DNA from: Cupriavidus sp. D39 | Lineage (GTDB): Bacteria; Pseudomonadota; Gammaproteobacteria; Burkholderiales; Burkholderiaceae | Reading direction: 5' to 3' | Assembly (NCBI RefSeq): GCF_026627925.1 | Contig: NZ_JAPNLE010000009.1 | Span: 3,968,001-4,032,000, forward strand | Length of the DNA: 64,000 nt | In this document: positions 50,589 through 62,976 of the stretch, piece after piece | How the letters are laid out: each line of letters opens with the position of its first letter | Position numbering within the stretch: the first letter of the stretch is position 1 | The notes under the pieces: generated by a model | Seen by the model: the letters and a program-made list of their open reading frames with translations, nothing else | The model's database searches: none | Told to the model about the DNA's origin: nothing | Made by a program: the position numbers and the translations under genes

Positions 50589-52026
50589 TTCTCCAACGAC
50601 TGGGAAAGTTTGGTCTCATCGATAATCCGTCGAGATAATTCTCGTGGGTCGCGCCTGGTTCAAGGCGTCGTTGCAATTCGGCCCTGACGGTGGTTGGATG
50701 GGTTAAGTAGTAAACGGTGGTTGATTCGGGGCTGCCATGCCTCAATGCCTTCTGTGCCAGCTCAATGGGCAATTTCGCGACGTTGGCCATATAGAAGCCG
50801 CCATGATGGCGGCACATATGACGGTGTGCCGGTAAATCTATCCTTTTCGCAGCACGCATGAATAGCTTCTCGAAGGCCGAGTTCTTAAGGGGCTCGCCAT
50901 ATCCATCCCCGGATTTGCGTCTGTCTGTATTGAAGAATAAGTAGGGATGACTTATCGCTCCGCTGCAAAGCAGCCCCTTATGCTCGCTGAGATATTCGAG
51001 TAGTAGATGGCGGAAGTAACGGCCAACTATCTCTTCTTCAATCCATATGGCGTAACGCTCCTCGGGGTCGTCGGATTGGAAAGTCATGCCTTTCCAACCG
51101 GCATACTCCGGATGGCCAATTCCAATTTCATTGCGCGGTGCGCGTCTAAACTGGGTGCGCAAATACTCGCGCCTTGTCGCTTCCTTCAATCCTGTTGAAC
51201 TAGCCCAGCTAACCATTTCGTCGCCAGGATGGCCGAGTAGAACTTTTGCGGCTCCGCTGGGAAGGACGTCAGCGACGTCACTAAGGAATAGATGGAGAAC
51301 TTCGGATGCGCGCAGCATGGCGTACCCCATAAGCAAGACAATCATCTTGTCGCGTGGGCAGATGCATCCGTTGTCAACAAGTTCGACCATGTCGCTGGGA
51401 TAAATATATTTGGGTATTCCGCGCTTTCTCTTGTCCCGTTTTTTTACCGGTTCATAGTAGCGCTGTTGTTTAGGATGGCGGTACTTCGATAGGTGTGCAA
51501 GGATGTCACCTTTTCCAGTATCGGACCGTGCGAAGCTTGTGAGATTTCTGTCTGTAGCGTCTAGTGGATGAATTACCGGGTTTATTTCATCGGCACCATA
51601 GTTTAGATGGAGAAATGAACCGTATTCTGTGAGTATCCGTATTTCGGTACAGACTTTGGCGAAGCGCACCGCGGGCCAATAGAGGCCGAGTTCATCGATG
51701 TGTTTGTCGGCTTCGTAAGTACTACGGATGCGAGCCATCCCGAATAAAATTAGTAGCTGACGCGCGCTCCTAGGGAGAGGGATGCCGTGGTCGTCCCGAA
51801 CTATCCAAAAACCATACAGCCGCCCGATAACTTGTAATTTTTTCTTTATCGTGGCGTCTTCAAGGCCTGTGGCGGAGAGGTGCTCGGAATATGCTGTGGC
51901 ACGCTTCGCGCATAGACCAGGTCCCACATACAGAACCGGTGTTAGCCGCACAGCGACTCCCGCTTCGCGGATGGGGTGATGGACAATTTTCCATGGCCTT
52001 AGCGGGCGCGGCGCGAAACTTTGCAT
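50581..52026 (-). CDS. gmtY: tyrosine recombinase GmtY-like
   Basis: A 481-residue site-specific recombinase, the first gene of the trio. An N-terminal SAM-like arm domain is followed by the catalytic domain: the box I Arg in GYAMLRASEVLHL, H-x-x-R in AHRHMCRHHGGFYMA, a late His in KALRHGSPESTTVYYL, and the Tyr just after. A strong ribosome-binding site GGAGGAGATGAC precedes the ATG at 52026. It probably performs excision and integration at comM together with GmtZ. AT-rich DNA between it and the island end should hold its promoter and recombination site. Confidence 0.85.
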   Translation of the reverse strand: MQSFAPRPLRPWKIVHHPIREAGVAVRLTPVLYVGPGLCAKRATAYSEHLSATGLEDATIKKKLQVIGRLYGFWIVRDDHGIPLPRSARQLLILFGMARIRSTYEADKHIDELGLYWPAVRFAKVCTEIRILTEYGSFLHLNYGADEINPVIHPLDATDRNLTSFARSDTGKGDILAHLSKYRHPKQQRYYEPVKKRDKRKRGIPKYIYPSDMVELVDNGCICPRDKMIVLLMGYAMLRASEVLHLFLSDVADVLPSGAAKVLLGHPGDEMVSWASSTGLKEATRREYLRTQFRRAPRNEIGIGHPEYAGWKGMTFQSDDPEERYAIWIEEEIVGRYFRHLLLEYLSEHKGLLCSGAISHPYLFFNTDRRKSGDGYGEPLKNSAFEKLFMRAAKRIDLPAHRHMCRHHGGFYMANVAKLPIELAQKALRHGSPESTTVYYLTHPTTVRAELQRRLEPGATHENYLDGLSMRPNFPSRWRSA

Positions 52027-52828
52027 GTCATCTCCTCCAGGTTGTTGGAGGTGAACTCTAGGATATATATTCGATATTATGGTGTTGAATATTTTTATCA
52101 GTTTTTCATCTAAAATAAATTCCTTTGATAACGGAATCGTGGGTATTGATATAATGACTGTTGCTGTTTTTTACGTGGTTTAAAAATCCATTATTTAAAA
52201 TGACGATTGTTGAGTTAAGTGTTTGTTTTTGCGTGGGAAATTTTTTTATATGACACTTGCAGTGTCGGTTCGGTGTTGTTCGCTGTTGCTCAAGAGGCTC
52301 TTGAGCCTCGCGAATACAACGAGGAGGATGTGGTCCTCTACCGGATGGGGTGCGTCCTGACTGAGTGCCGATATGGCCTCGTCATCAATGCACAAGTGAC
52401 ACTGGCTAGGCGGGACGGCTGTCGCGAGGGCGGCTTGGGAGAGGCTGCTGAGGGAGTGCGGCGTTGCCATCCCGGGCTGGTTATGGAATTAGCCAGATGA
52501 AGTGCAGTGCGTTGAGCCGGTGTTTGGCGGAAGCACGACAGTTGGCAGCATCCTACGGATGCCATATCGCCGTTACTTCCGCTGAGTAAAGCCCGACGCG
52601 GATGCAGGCCGTTGAAGCTGACTCGTGGTGGGCCAAGTTGGAGGAACGGGCGAGGGCGCGTCAGGTAAGGAGTCTTTTGGGTGATGCATGGGTAACATAA
52701 ATGGCGGTTTGGGCTTCGTTTGAATGACTAGCCATTGATATTCATTCTTAGTTGGCTCTCCTCAATCCATTTATCTATGCGGCGGCTGTATGTTTGAATG
52801 GCTAAATGTGGGGGCGGAGACCCTCAAA
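52027..52828. other. AT-rich right terminus of the island; probable promoter and recombination site
   Basis: About 800 bp without a solid gene. The first 200 bp are very AT-rich, with TATATATTCGATATTAT at 52063-52079 (a possible promoter for the trio genes). An ORF at 52219-52500 has a weak likeness to IS4/IS5-type transposase fragments (ECRYGLVINAQVT), but I do not call it a gene. A 13-bp direct repeat GTTTGAATGRCTA occurs at 52718-52730 and 52792-52804, and the inward motif ACATTTAGC is at 52801-52809 (complement). These are candidate recombinase binding sites. Confidence 0.5.
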
Positions 52829-53890
52829 CTGGAAGCGGGCGGGGAAGTCGGCCTGGCGCGTGGCGCGCGAGATGGTGACGCGGCCGGATTCGAGCGGTTC
52901 GCGCAGGACCTCGAGTACCCGGCGGTCGAATTCCGGTAGTTCATCCAGGAACAACACGCCCTGGTGCGCCAGCGAGATCTCGCCGGGGCGAGGATTGCTC
53001 CCGCCGCCCACCAGCGCCGCCGCCGACGCGGTGTGGTGTGGCGACCGGTAGGGACGCTCGCGCCATCGGGCGGGATGAAAGCCGTTGGTGGTCAGGCTCT
53101 GCACCGCGGCGGATTCCAGCGCTTCGTCCAGCGTCATGGGCGGCAGCAGGCCGGGAAAACGCTGCGCCAGCATGGACTTGCCGGTGCCGGGCGGCCCGAC
53201 CAGCAGGGCCGAATGTTGCCCTGCCGCCGCGATCTCCATGGCGCGGCGCGCTTGCGCCTGTTCCCGTACCTCACGCATGTCCCGGCCGGCCGGGTCGCCC
53301 CCGGCGATCTCCACGAGCGGCTCCGCACGCGCCAGCCGATCCTCCGGCAGCGGGCCAAGGTGAGCACAGACTTCCAGCAGGGAGCGCGCCGCATATACCG
53401 TCACGCCGTCGATCAGGGCCGCCTCGGGCGCGTTTTCCGCTGCCACCACGAAGCTGCGCGCCGGGCCTTCGCCAGCGGCTTGCCGCGCCGCGTTGTCACG
53501 CCCCAGGCCCATGGCTATGGCCAGCGCCCCGCGTACCGGACGCAGTTCGCCGGACAGGGACAGCTCGCCGGCGAACTCGCTGGCGCCCAGGCCGTCCATC
53601 GGGACCTGCCCGCTCGCGGCGAGGATGCCCAGCGCGATCGGCAGGTCAAAGCGCCCGGACTCCTTGGGCAGGTCGGCAGGCGCCAGGTTTACCGTGATCC
53701 GCCGGCTGGGAAACTCCAGGCCGCTGTTGAGGATCGCCGCGCGCACCCGCTCGCGGCTCTCGCGCACCTCGGTATCTGCCAGGCCGACGATGTTGAAGAC
53801 GGGCAAGCCGTTGGCCAGGTGCACCTCGACCGATACCAGTGGCGCCTCGAGGCCGGTCAGCGCCCGGCTGCGCAGGAGGGCGAGGCTCAT
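52802..53890 (-). pseudogene. comM: comM (yifB), N-terminal part, split by the island
   Basis: N-terminal 354 native residues of ComM: the S5-like ChlI domain ([49 protein letters not shown]) and the start of the Mg-chelatase AAA+ domain with Walker [12 protein letters not shown] and the Walker B region [12 protein letters not shown]. Native sequence ends at R-F-Q (52829). The final residues FEGLRPHI and the stop come from the island. The remainder is at 12668-13147. The truncated product lacks the sensor and C-terminal domains and should be inactive in natural transformation. Confidence 0.96.
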
Positions 53891-54027
53891 TTCACTCCGA
53901 AATGCATCAAGGAAGTGTTAACGAAAATGGCCGCCGGAGTACGGCGGCCATTCTGGCGGTCGGGGGTGCGTCGAGGGTCATCGGATCCACAGGACCCCTC
54001 TGACAAGCACGGGACGCTGCAAGGGCT

Positions 54028-54291
54028 TCAGCCCGAAACAGGCGTGTCGGACCCGCCTGCGGAGCGGCTTTCCAGCGCCTGCACGCGGGCTTCCAGTTCT
54101 TCCAGGCGCGCGCGGGTGCGTGCCAGCACCTGCGATTGGACGTCGAATTCCTCGCGGGTGACCAGGTCGAGCTTGGAAAACCCCTGCGTCATCATGCTGC
54201 GGACGTTTTTCTCGATGTCCTTGGCCGGCGAATTGCGCAGGGCTTCGCTGATCTTGGCCTGGAAATCGTTGAAGAGATCGGTGGGTTTCAT
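54028..54291 (-). CDS. ubiK: ubiquinone biosynthesis accessory factor UbiK (YqiC/BMFP domain)
   Basis: An 87-residue protein from the ATG at 54291: MKPTDLFNDFQAKISEALRNSPAKDIEKNVRSMMTQGFSKLDLVTREEFDVQSQVLARTRARLEELEARV. This is the BMFP pattern: an amphipathic first helix and a trimeric C-terminal coiled coil. UbiK binds UbiJ and supports the late steps of ubiquinone synthesis under aerobic conditions. The start is 15 bp from the NtrC-type site. Upstream in-frame extension to 54570 is not needed. Confidence 0.9.
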   Translation of the reverse strand: MKPTDLFNDFQAKISEALRNSPAKDIEKNVRSMMTQGFSKLDLVTREEFDVQSQVLARTRARLEELEARVQALESRSAGGSDTPVSG

Positions 54292-54305
54292 ACTGGTTCT
54301 CCTTT

Positions 54306-54322
54306 TGCACCGCCTTGGTGCG
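54306..54322 (+). promoter_or_regulatory. putative NtrC binding site
   Basis: TGCACC-GCCTT-GGTGCG matches the NtrC consensus TGCACC-N5-GGTGCA except for the last base. It lies about 250 bp upstream of the sigma-54 promoter at 54573, a normal enhancer distance. A second, wider-spaced copy (TGCACC...GGTGCG, 54361-54379) is nearby. It fits nitrogen control of the glnK-amtB operon downstream. Confidence 0.75.
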
Positions 54323-54572
54323 ATAACTGGGTGGGCGGGATTCGGCATGCTGCATCGCGGTGCACCGAAACGGGGTGCGGACAAACGCGGTGCGTGCACG
54401 GCACTTGCCGCCGGCATGGACCGATTATCACGCTTCAAGCGTCCCCGGGAAAGCGCCAGCGCGGGCTGGTAACACCTTTTAACGTCAGTAAGTTCGCTGG
54501 GAGACCGTCGGTCTCGTCCATTTTGATGCCTTTTTGCGCACAAAATGACGCTCTCACGCCTCGGTCCCAACC

Positions 54573-54588
54573 TGGCACGGCAGTTGCA
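54573..54588 (+). promoter_or_regulatory. sigma-54 promoter of torF-glnK-amtB
   Basis: TGGCACG-GCAG-TTGC is a perfect -24/-12 match, about 80 bp before the torF start. It differs from the dctA promoter core by only one base in the spacer. The region 54292-54668 contains this promoter and the NtrC-like site but no gene. Confidence 0.88.
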
Positions 54589-54668
54589 GTAATGGTGACA
54601 GGAGCCTCGTTCTACAAACTACTTTCAAACACACGAGTACCGAGCCAGAGGAAAAGGAGAATAAACCC

Positions 54669-55882
<1,214 letters not shown>

Positions 55883-55913
55883 CGCACAGCCCAACGACAA
55901 GAGGTTAATCACA

Positions 55914-57449
55914 ATGAAATCCTGGTTCAAGCGCATCCTGACAACCGGCGCCATGGCGCTGGCCCTGGGCACGGCCGGCATCGGCATGTCCACCCACGCT
56001 GTGGCGCAGGACAAGCCCGCAGCCGAAGCCTCGGCACCGGCCGCCGCCGCGGCACCGGCCCCGGCTGCCGCCGCTCCCGCGGCAGCGGCGCCTGCCGCTG
56101 CTGCTCCTGCTGCAGCTCCCGCTGCCGCGCCCGCACCCGTGCCCAACAAGGGCGATACCGCCTGGCTGCTGGTCTCCACGGCCTTCGTGATCCTGATGAC
56201 GCTGCCCGGCCTGGCACTGTTCTACGGCGGCCTGGTCCGCTCGAAGAACATGTTGTCGGTGCTGATGCAATGCCTGGTGATCTTCTCGCTGGTGTCGCTG
56301 CTGTGGGCCGTCTACGGCTACAGCTTTGCCTTCACCGAGGGTAACGCCTTCTTTGGCGGCACCGACCGGCTCTTCATGAAGGGGCTCAACGCCGATGCCG
56401 TGGCTGCCACCTTCTCCAAGGGCGTGGTGATACCGGAACTGGCTTACTTCGCCTTCCAGTGCGCCTTCGCAGCCATTACCTGCGGCCTGATCATCGGCGC
56501 TTTCGCCGAACGTGCCAAGTTCTCGGCGGTGCTGGTCTTCGTGGTGCTGTGGTTCACCTTCTCGTACATCCCGATGGCCCATATGGTCTGGTTCTGGCCT
56601 GGTCCTGACCTGTACACCGACGCGGCAGCCGGCACGGCAGCCACGGCCAAGGGCGGCTGGCTGTTCCAGAAGGGCGCGCTCGACTTCGCTGGCGGCACGG
56701 TGGTGCACATCAACGCAGCCGTGGCTGGCCTGGTGGGGGCCTTCATGTTCGGCAAGCGGATCGGCTTTGGCCGTGAGGCCCTGCGTCCGCACAGCCTGAC
56801 CTTCACCATGGTCGGCGCCTCGCTGCTGTGGTTCGGCTGGTTCGGCTTCAACGCCGGCTCGGCGCTGGAAGCCAACGGTTCGGCCGCGCTGGCCTTCGTC
56901 AACACCCTGCTGGCAACCTGCGCCGCGGTGCTGTCCTGGACCTTCGGCGAGTGGATCAGCAAGGGCAAGCCCTCGATGCTGGGCGGTGCTTCGGGTGCGG
57001 TTGCCGGCCTGGTGGCCATCACCCCGGCGGCCGGTTTCGTCGGCCCGATGGGCTCGATCGTGATCGGCATCGCTGCTGGCCTGCTGTGCCTCTGGGGCGT
57101 GACCGGCCTGAAGAAGCTGCTGGGCATGGACGACTCCCTGGACGTCTTCGGCGTGCACGGCGTGGGCGGCATCCTGGGTGCGCTCCTGACCGGCGTGTTT
57201 GCCGCGCCGAGCCTGGGCGGCACGGGGATCTACGACTACGTGGCCAACAAGGTCTCGGACGACTATTCGATCATGGGCCAGTTGTGGATCCAGTTCCAAG
57301 GCGTGCTCACCACCATCGTGTGGTCGGGTGTGGTGGCCTTCGTGGCCTTCAAGCTGGTGGATATGCTGATCGGCCTGCGGGTGCCGGAAGAAGAAGAACG
57401 CGAGGGTCTGGACATCACCTCGCACGGCGAGACCGCATACGAAGCCTGA
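55914..57449 (+). CDS. amtB: ammonium transporter AmtB
   Basis: A 511-residue inner-membrane ammonium channel. The start is the ATG at 55914, after GAGG; the frame is open further upstream only inside glnK. It has a signal sequence, then an unusually long Ala/Pro linker (residues ~30-75), and 11 membrane helices. Signatures are FYGGLVRSKN, the AFAERAKFS loop, FAGGTVVHINAAVAGLVGA (first pore His) and DVFGVHGVGGILGALLTG (second pore His). Regulated by GlnK; transcription should follow nitrogen limitation through NtrC. Confidence 0.97.
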   Translation: MKSWFKRILTTGAMALALGTAGIGMSTHAVAQDKPAAEASAPAAAAAPAPAAAAPAAAAPAAAAPAAAPAAAPAPVPNKGDTAWLLVSTAFVILMTLPGLALFYGGLVRSKNMLSVLMQCLVIFSLVSLLWAVYGYSFAFTEGNAFFGGTDRLFMKGLNADAVAATFSKGVVIPELAYFAFQCAFAAITCGLIIGAFAERAKFSAVLVFVVLWFTFSYIPMAHMVWFWPGPDLYTDAAAGTAATAKGGWLFQKGALDFAGGTVVHINAAVAGLVGAFMFGKRIGFGREALRPHSLTFTMVGASLLWFGWFGFNAGSALEANGSAALAFVNTLLATCAAVLSWTFGEWISKGKPSMLGGASGAVAGLVAITPAAGFVGPMGSIVIGIAAGLLCLWGVTGLKKLLGMDDSLDVFGVHGVGGILGALLTGVFAAPSLGGTGIYDYVANKVSDDYSIMGQLWIQFQGVLTTIVWSGVVAFVAFKLVDMLIGLRVPEEEEREGLDITSHGETAYEA

Positions 57450-57502
57450 TCGTAAAGGTGTTGTGCTGGAGAGCTGATTGGGAATCTTCTCTCAGGAGTT
57501 TC

Positions 57503-57526
57503 GCCCGGCCTTGTGCCGGGCTTTTT
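57503..57526 (+). terminator. rho-independent terminator of the torF-glnK-amtB operon
   Basis: GCCCGGC, a CTTGT loop, GCCGGGC, then TTTTT, 54 bp after the amtB stop. The group II intron begins four bases after the T run. Confidence 0.92.
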
Positions 57527-57530
57527 CATG

Positions 57531-59405
<1,875 letters not shown>

Positions 59406-59810
59406 TGTGGCGTCCGCCGCGGGCGGCCGGGCCAGGCGGAAAGCGGAGCCGGCGGTTTTTTCGCAAAGTGCTTAAATCCGATCTTAAAAAGCTTCAATTG
59501 TTTTTGAGGGGGAGCGCACATACAGTGCCACTGAGGCAGTTTCCTCCACCTGCAGAACGCTCCCCGTATCTGTCAGGCCATTTGAAAGCGCGGCTCCGGT
59601 CGTGCTTTTTTTGCCTCCCGGCCCTGCTGGCAGGCCGCCCGGAAGTGCTTCGGATTCCTCCTGGGACCCCCCTTTTATTCCGGGCGCCCATCCCCATATC
59701 CGTATCCCTTATCCCTTATGCCGGCGCTCGCATATGCTTATTCAGGCAGCGCCAGCAGCCAATTGGCCGTTCCTCTACAATCTGGGCGAACGATAAAGAC
59801 GATCAATAGG
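59406..59810. other. gshA upstream region, no gene seen
   Basis: About 400 bp between the intron and gshA. It includes a GC-rich inverted region ending GCCGGCGG-TTTTTT near 59448-59462, which looks like a second terminator, and a more AT-rich stretch (59471-59510) that could contain the gshA promoter. Short ORFs here have no coding features. Confidence 0.5.
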
Positions 59811-61111
59811 ATGTTTATGGTCCCGCATCTCATCACCGCGCTGAACGGTCCGCTGCTCGAGCTGGAAAAAAGATCCTGGATGCGACGCCGTCCATCGAGC
59901 GCTGGTTCAGGCTGGAATGGCAGGAACATACGCCTCCGTTCTACTGTTCGGTCGACCTGCGCAACGCCGGCTTCAAGCTGGCCCCGGTCGATACCAACCT
60001 GTTCCCTGGCGGGTTCAACAACCTGGCGCCTGAAATGCTGCCGCTGGCCGTCCAGGCGGCCATGGCGGCGATCGAGAAGATCTGCCCCGACGCCAAGAAC
60101 CTGCTGCTGATCCCCGAGCGTCACACGCGCAACATGTTCTACCTGCAGAACGTGGCGCGGCTGTCGCTGATCATGCGCCAGGCCGGCCTCAACGTCCGCC
60201 TGGGCTCGCTGTCCGAAGACATCACCGAACCCACGCCGATCGAGCTGCCTGATGGGCAGACGCTGGTGGTGGAGCCGCTGGCCCGCCTGGGCGCGCGCGG
60301 CCGCCGCCTGGGGCTCAAGGACTTCGATCCCTGCTCGATCCTGCTCAACAACGATCTCTCCGCCGGCATTCCCCCGATCCTGGAGAACATCAGCGAGCAA
60401 TACCTGCTGCCGCCGCTGCACGCGGGCTGGTCGACGCGCCGCAAGTCGAGCCACTTCTCGGCCTACGACGAAGTGGCCAAGAAGTTCGCCAAGCTGATCG
60501 ACGTCGATCCGTGGATGGTCAACCCGTACTTCGCCAAGTGCGGTGGCATCGATTTCCATGAGCGCATTGGCGAGGAGGCGCTGGCCGACTCGGTCGAAGG
60601 CGTGCTCAAGAAGATCGCCAAGAAGTACCGCGAATACGGCATCAAGGAAACGCCGTATGTGGTGGTCAAGGCCGATGCCGGCACCTACGGCATGGGCATT
60701 ATGACCATCAAGGATGCGTCCGAGATCAAGGGGCTGAACCGCAAGGAACGCAACAAGATGAGCGTCGTCAAGGAAGGCCTCGAGGTCAATGACGTCATCA
60801 TCCAGGAAGGCGTGCACACCTTCGAGAAGGTCAACGAGGCGGTGGCCGAGCCCGTGGTGTACATGATCGACCGCTACGTGGTCGGCGGCTTCTACCGCGT
60901 CCATACCGGCCGCGGCAACGACGAGAACCTGAATGCGCCGGGCGCGCATTTCGTGCCGCTGGCGTTCGCGCCCAACGGCATTCCGGATAGCCACGCCAAG
61001 CCGGGCGCGGCCGTGCCGAACCGCTTCTATATGTATGGTGTGGTGGCGCGGCTGGCTTTGCTGGCGGCGTCGCTGGAACTCGAGAAGACCGACCCCAATC
61101 CGATTCTCTGA
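59811..61111 (+). CDS. gshA: glutamate-cysteine ligase (one frameshift)
   Basis: First enzyme of glutathione synthesis; it joins glutamate and cysteine using ATP. About 433 residues when repaired. The ATG at 59811 gives [20 protein letters not shown]. One A restored in the run 59866-59871 leads into [41 protein letters not shown] and the long frame to 61111. It is of the proteobacterial type related to the Acidithiobacillus enzyme ([23 protein letters not shown]), not the E. coli type. Glutathione is important in this group and gshB is next, so the break is very probably a sequence error. Confidence 0.9.
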
Positions 61112-61140
61112 GACAAACGCTGCGACCGGGACGAGCCAAC

Positions 61141-62094
61141 ATGCGCATTCTGTTTATTACCGACCCGCTGGACACCTTCAAGACCTACAAGGACTCGACC
61201 TACGCCATGATGGTGGAGGCGGTGGAACGCGGCCATGAGCTGTTTGCCTGCCTGCAGTCGCAACTGTCGCTCTCGGCCCATCAGGTCGAAGCGGTGGTGC
61301 GTGCGCTGCAGTTGACCGGCGACGCCCACGACTGGTACCGCGCGGGCGAGCCCAGCCTGCAGCCGTTGACCGGCTTCGATGCGATCGTGATGCGCAAGGA
61401 TCCGCCCTTCGACATGGAGTACGTGACCAGCACCTGGCTGCTGGAGCTGGCTGAGTCGCAGGGCGCCAATGTGTTCAACAAGCCACAGGCGATCCGCGAC
61501 CATTCCGAAAAGCTGGCGATTGCCCGCTATCCCGAGTACATCACGCCGACCCTGGTCACCCGTGACGCGGATCGTATTCGCGCGTTCCACGCGGAGCATC
61601 GTGATGTGATTCTCAAGCCGCTCGACGGCATGGGCGGGATGGGGATCTTCCGGGTTGGCGCGGACGGCCTGAATCTTGGCGCCATCATCGAGACGCTGGG
61701 GGAAAACGGCGCGCGCACGCTGATGGTGCAGCGTTATATTCCCGAGATCAAGGACGGCGACAAGCGCATCCTGCTGATCGGCGGCGTGCCCGTGCCGTAC
61801 TCGCTGGCGCGCATTCCCAAGGACGGCGAAGTGCGCGGCAACCTGGCGGCGGGCGGCACCGGCCGGGCCCAGGAGCTCTCGGCGCGCGATCGCGAGATCG
61901 CCGAGGCGCTGGCCCCGGGCCTGTGGGAACAAGGCTTGCTGCTGGTTGGGCTGGACGTGATCGGCAATTACCTGACCGAGGTCAATGTGACGAGCCCGAC
62001 GTGCTTCCAGGAGATCACGCAGCAGACCGGGTTCCAGGTGGCCGCCATGTTCATCGACGCGCTCGAGCACGCGGTACAGGCGCGTTCGCGCTGA
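61141..62094 (+). CDS. gshB: glutathione synthetase
   Basis: An ATP-grasp enzyme of 317 residues that adds glycine to gamma-glutamylcysteine. Family features are [24 protein letters not shown] at the start, [21 protein letters not shown], the ATP-binding [18 protein letters not shown], and [25 protein letters not shown] at the C-terminus. It follows gshA by 29 bp in the same operon. Start at the ATG at 61141. Confidence 0.97.
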   Translation: MRILFITDPLDTFKTYKDSTYAMMVEAVERGHELFACLQSQLSLSAHQVEAVVRALQLTGDAHDWYRAGEPSLQPLTGFDAIVMRKDPPFDMEYVTSTWLLELAESQGANVFNKPQAIRDHSEKLAIARYPEYITPTLVTRDADRIRAFHAEHRDVILKPLDGMGGMGIFRVGADGLNLGAIIETLGENGARTLMVQRYIPEIKDGDKRILLIGGVPVPYSLARIPKDGEVRGNLAAGGTGRAQELSARDREIAEALAPGLWEQGLLLVGLDVIGNYLTEVNVTSPTCFQEITQQTGFQVAAMFIDALEHAVQARSR

Positions 62095-62146
62095 ATCACG
62101 GGCGGACTGCCTGCTACAATCGCGTCAATCCAACGGATTCACCACC

Positions 62147-62601
62147 ATGGCAGGCATCCTGATCATCGCGCACGCCCCGCTGGCTTCGGCATTGCGCGAG
62201 TGCGCCGCCCACGTCTACTGCGGCCAGCCCCAACGGCTCGAGGCGATCGACGTCATGCCGGATGCCGAGCCCGCCGCCGTGCTGGCCGAGGCCCGGCGCC
62301 GCCTCGCCGAAGTCAGCGAAGACAACGGCGCACTGGTGTTGACCGATATCTTCGGCGCCACGCCGGCCAACATTGCCGCCCGCCTCGCCGAGCCGGGCCG
62401 CGTCAAGGTGCTTGCCGGCGTCAACCTTCCCATGCTGGTGCGCGCCATCTGCTACCGTGCCGAGAAACTCGACCAGCTCGCCCTCAAGGCGCTGGCGGGG
62501 GCTCGCAGGGTGTGCTGCAGGTAGGCTCCACCACCGTCCAGAACCAGATCGCAAATCATCCCGACAAATATGCTGCAGAGGGACACCAACATAATCAATA
62601 A
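62147..62601 (+). CDS. PTS IIA component, mannose/EIIA-Man family (one frameshift)
   Basis: Phosphotransferase IIA domain with the active His in ILIIAHAPLASAL near residue 9, and the TDIFGATPANIAARL motif. The uninterrupted frame stops at 62524 with an aberrant tail (ARRVCCR). Restoring one G in the run 62497-62501 gives GGSQGVLQVGSTTVQNQIANHPDKY and the stop at 62601, about 151 residues. It is the usual partner of HPr and EI in Burkholderiaceae, thought to serve a regulatory PTS rather than sugar transport. It overlaps ptsH by 32 bp. Confidence 0.9.
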
Positions 62602-62839
62602 GCTTGGGCTGCATGCCCGTGCTTCCGCCAAGCTGACGCAACTGGCGGGCAACTTCGTCAGTCAGGTCAAGATGTCGCGCAATGGTCGGCAGGTCGACGC
62701 CAAAAGCATCATGGGTGTGATGATGCTGGCCGCCGGCATCGGCTCGACCGTGACCATCGAAACCGACGGACCTGATGAGCAAGAGGCCATGGACGCGTTG
62801 CTGGCGCTCATCGCCAATCGCTTCGGAGAAGGGGAGTAG
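62570..62839 (+). CDS. ptsH: phosphocarrier protein HPr
   Basis: An 89-residue protein with the phosphorylatable His in NKLGLHARASAKLTQLA and the conserved Ser region KSIMGVMMLAAGIGSTVTIETDGPDEQEAMDAL. It shuttles phosphate from EI to the IIA protein encoded just upstream. Start at the ATG at 62570, inside the end of the repaired IIA gene. Confidence 0.95.
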   Translation: MLQRDTNIINKLGLHARASAKLTQLAGNFVSQVKMSRNGRQVDAKSIMGVMMLAAGIGSTVTIETDGPDEQEAMDALLALIANRFGEGE

Positions 62840-62976
62840 GAGGCCGACTCGGGATGAAGGGCGGCGGCACTGAACGCCGCGGCGGGCCTGGCCGGGGCCG
62901 CTTCGCCGCATCCTGAGCCGTTTCCAAGGTGGCTGGCCCTGGCCAGACTTTTTAAACGTTCCTGACGGAGCGGTAC

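Larger units (their letters stand above)
13148..52828. mobile_element. genomic island inserted in comM (GMT-type, defence cargo)
   Basis: The two halves of comM abut this segment exactly. The N-terminal half stops being native after the codons for R-F-Q (52829), and the C-terminal half becomes native at V-A-A (13147). The right end carries three recombinase-trio genes (46380-52026), and the cargo is mostly defence genes and IS elements. Base composition is visibly lower in GC than the flanks, especially 46-53 kb. A 9-bp motif ACATTTAGC points inward from both ends (13168-13176, and its complement at 52801-52809). I see no clear direct repeat at the junctions. comM is a known insertion hotspot for genomic islands. 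Confidence 0.93.

Noticed and set aside
46380..52026. Recombinase-in-trio (RIT) element
   Set aside because: RIT elements carry three tyrosine recombinases of ordinary size. Here only two proteins have catalytic motifs, one is over 1100 residues, and the third has no recombinase motif.
52219..52500. 93-residue ORF near the right end of the island
   Set aside because: It has only a faint likeness to transposase fragments and is probably a remnant; not reported as a gene.
13148..52828. Tn7-like or AbaR-type island, as is common in comM
   Set aside because: No TniA/TnsA/TnsB-like DDE transposase or TniB ATPase lies at either end, and no 5-bp duplication of the AbaR type is visible at the junctions.
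59811..61111. gshA as a true pseudogene
   Set aside because: Only one base is missing, in a run of six A, both parts are fully conserved, and gshB follows. The same kind of break recurs in unrelated genes, so error is far more likely.
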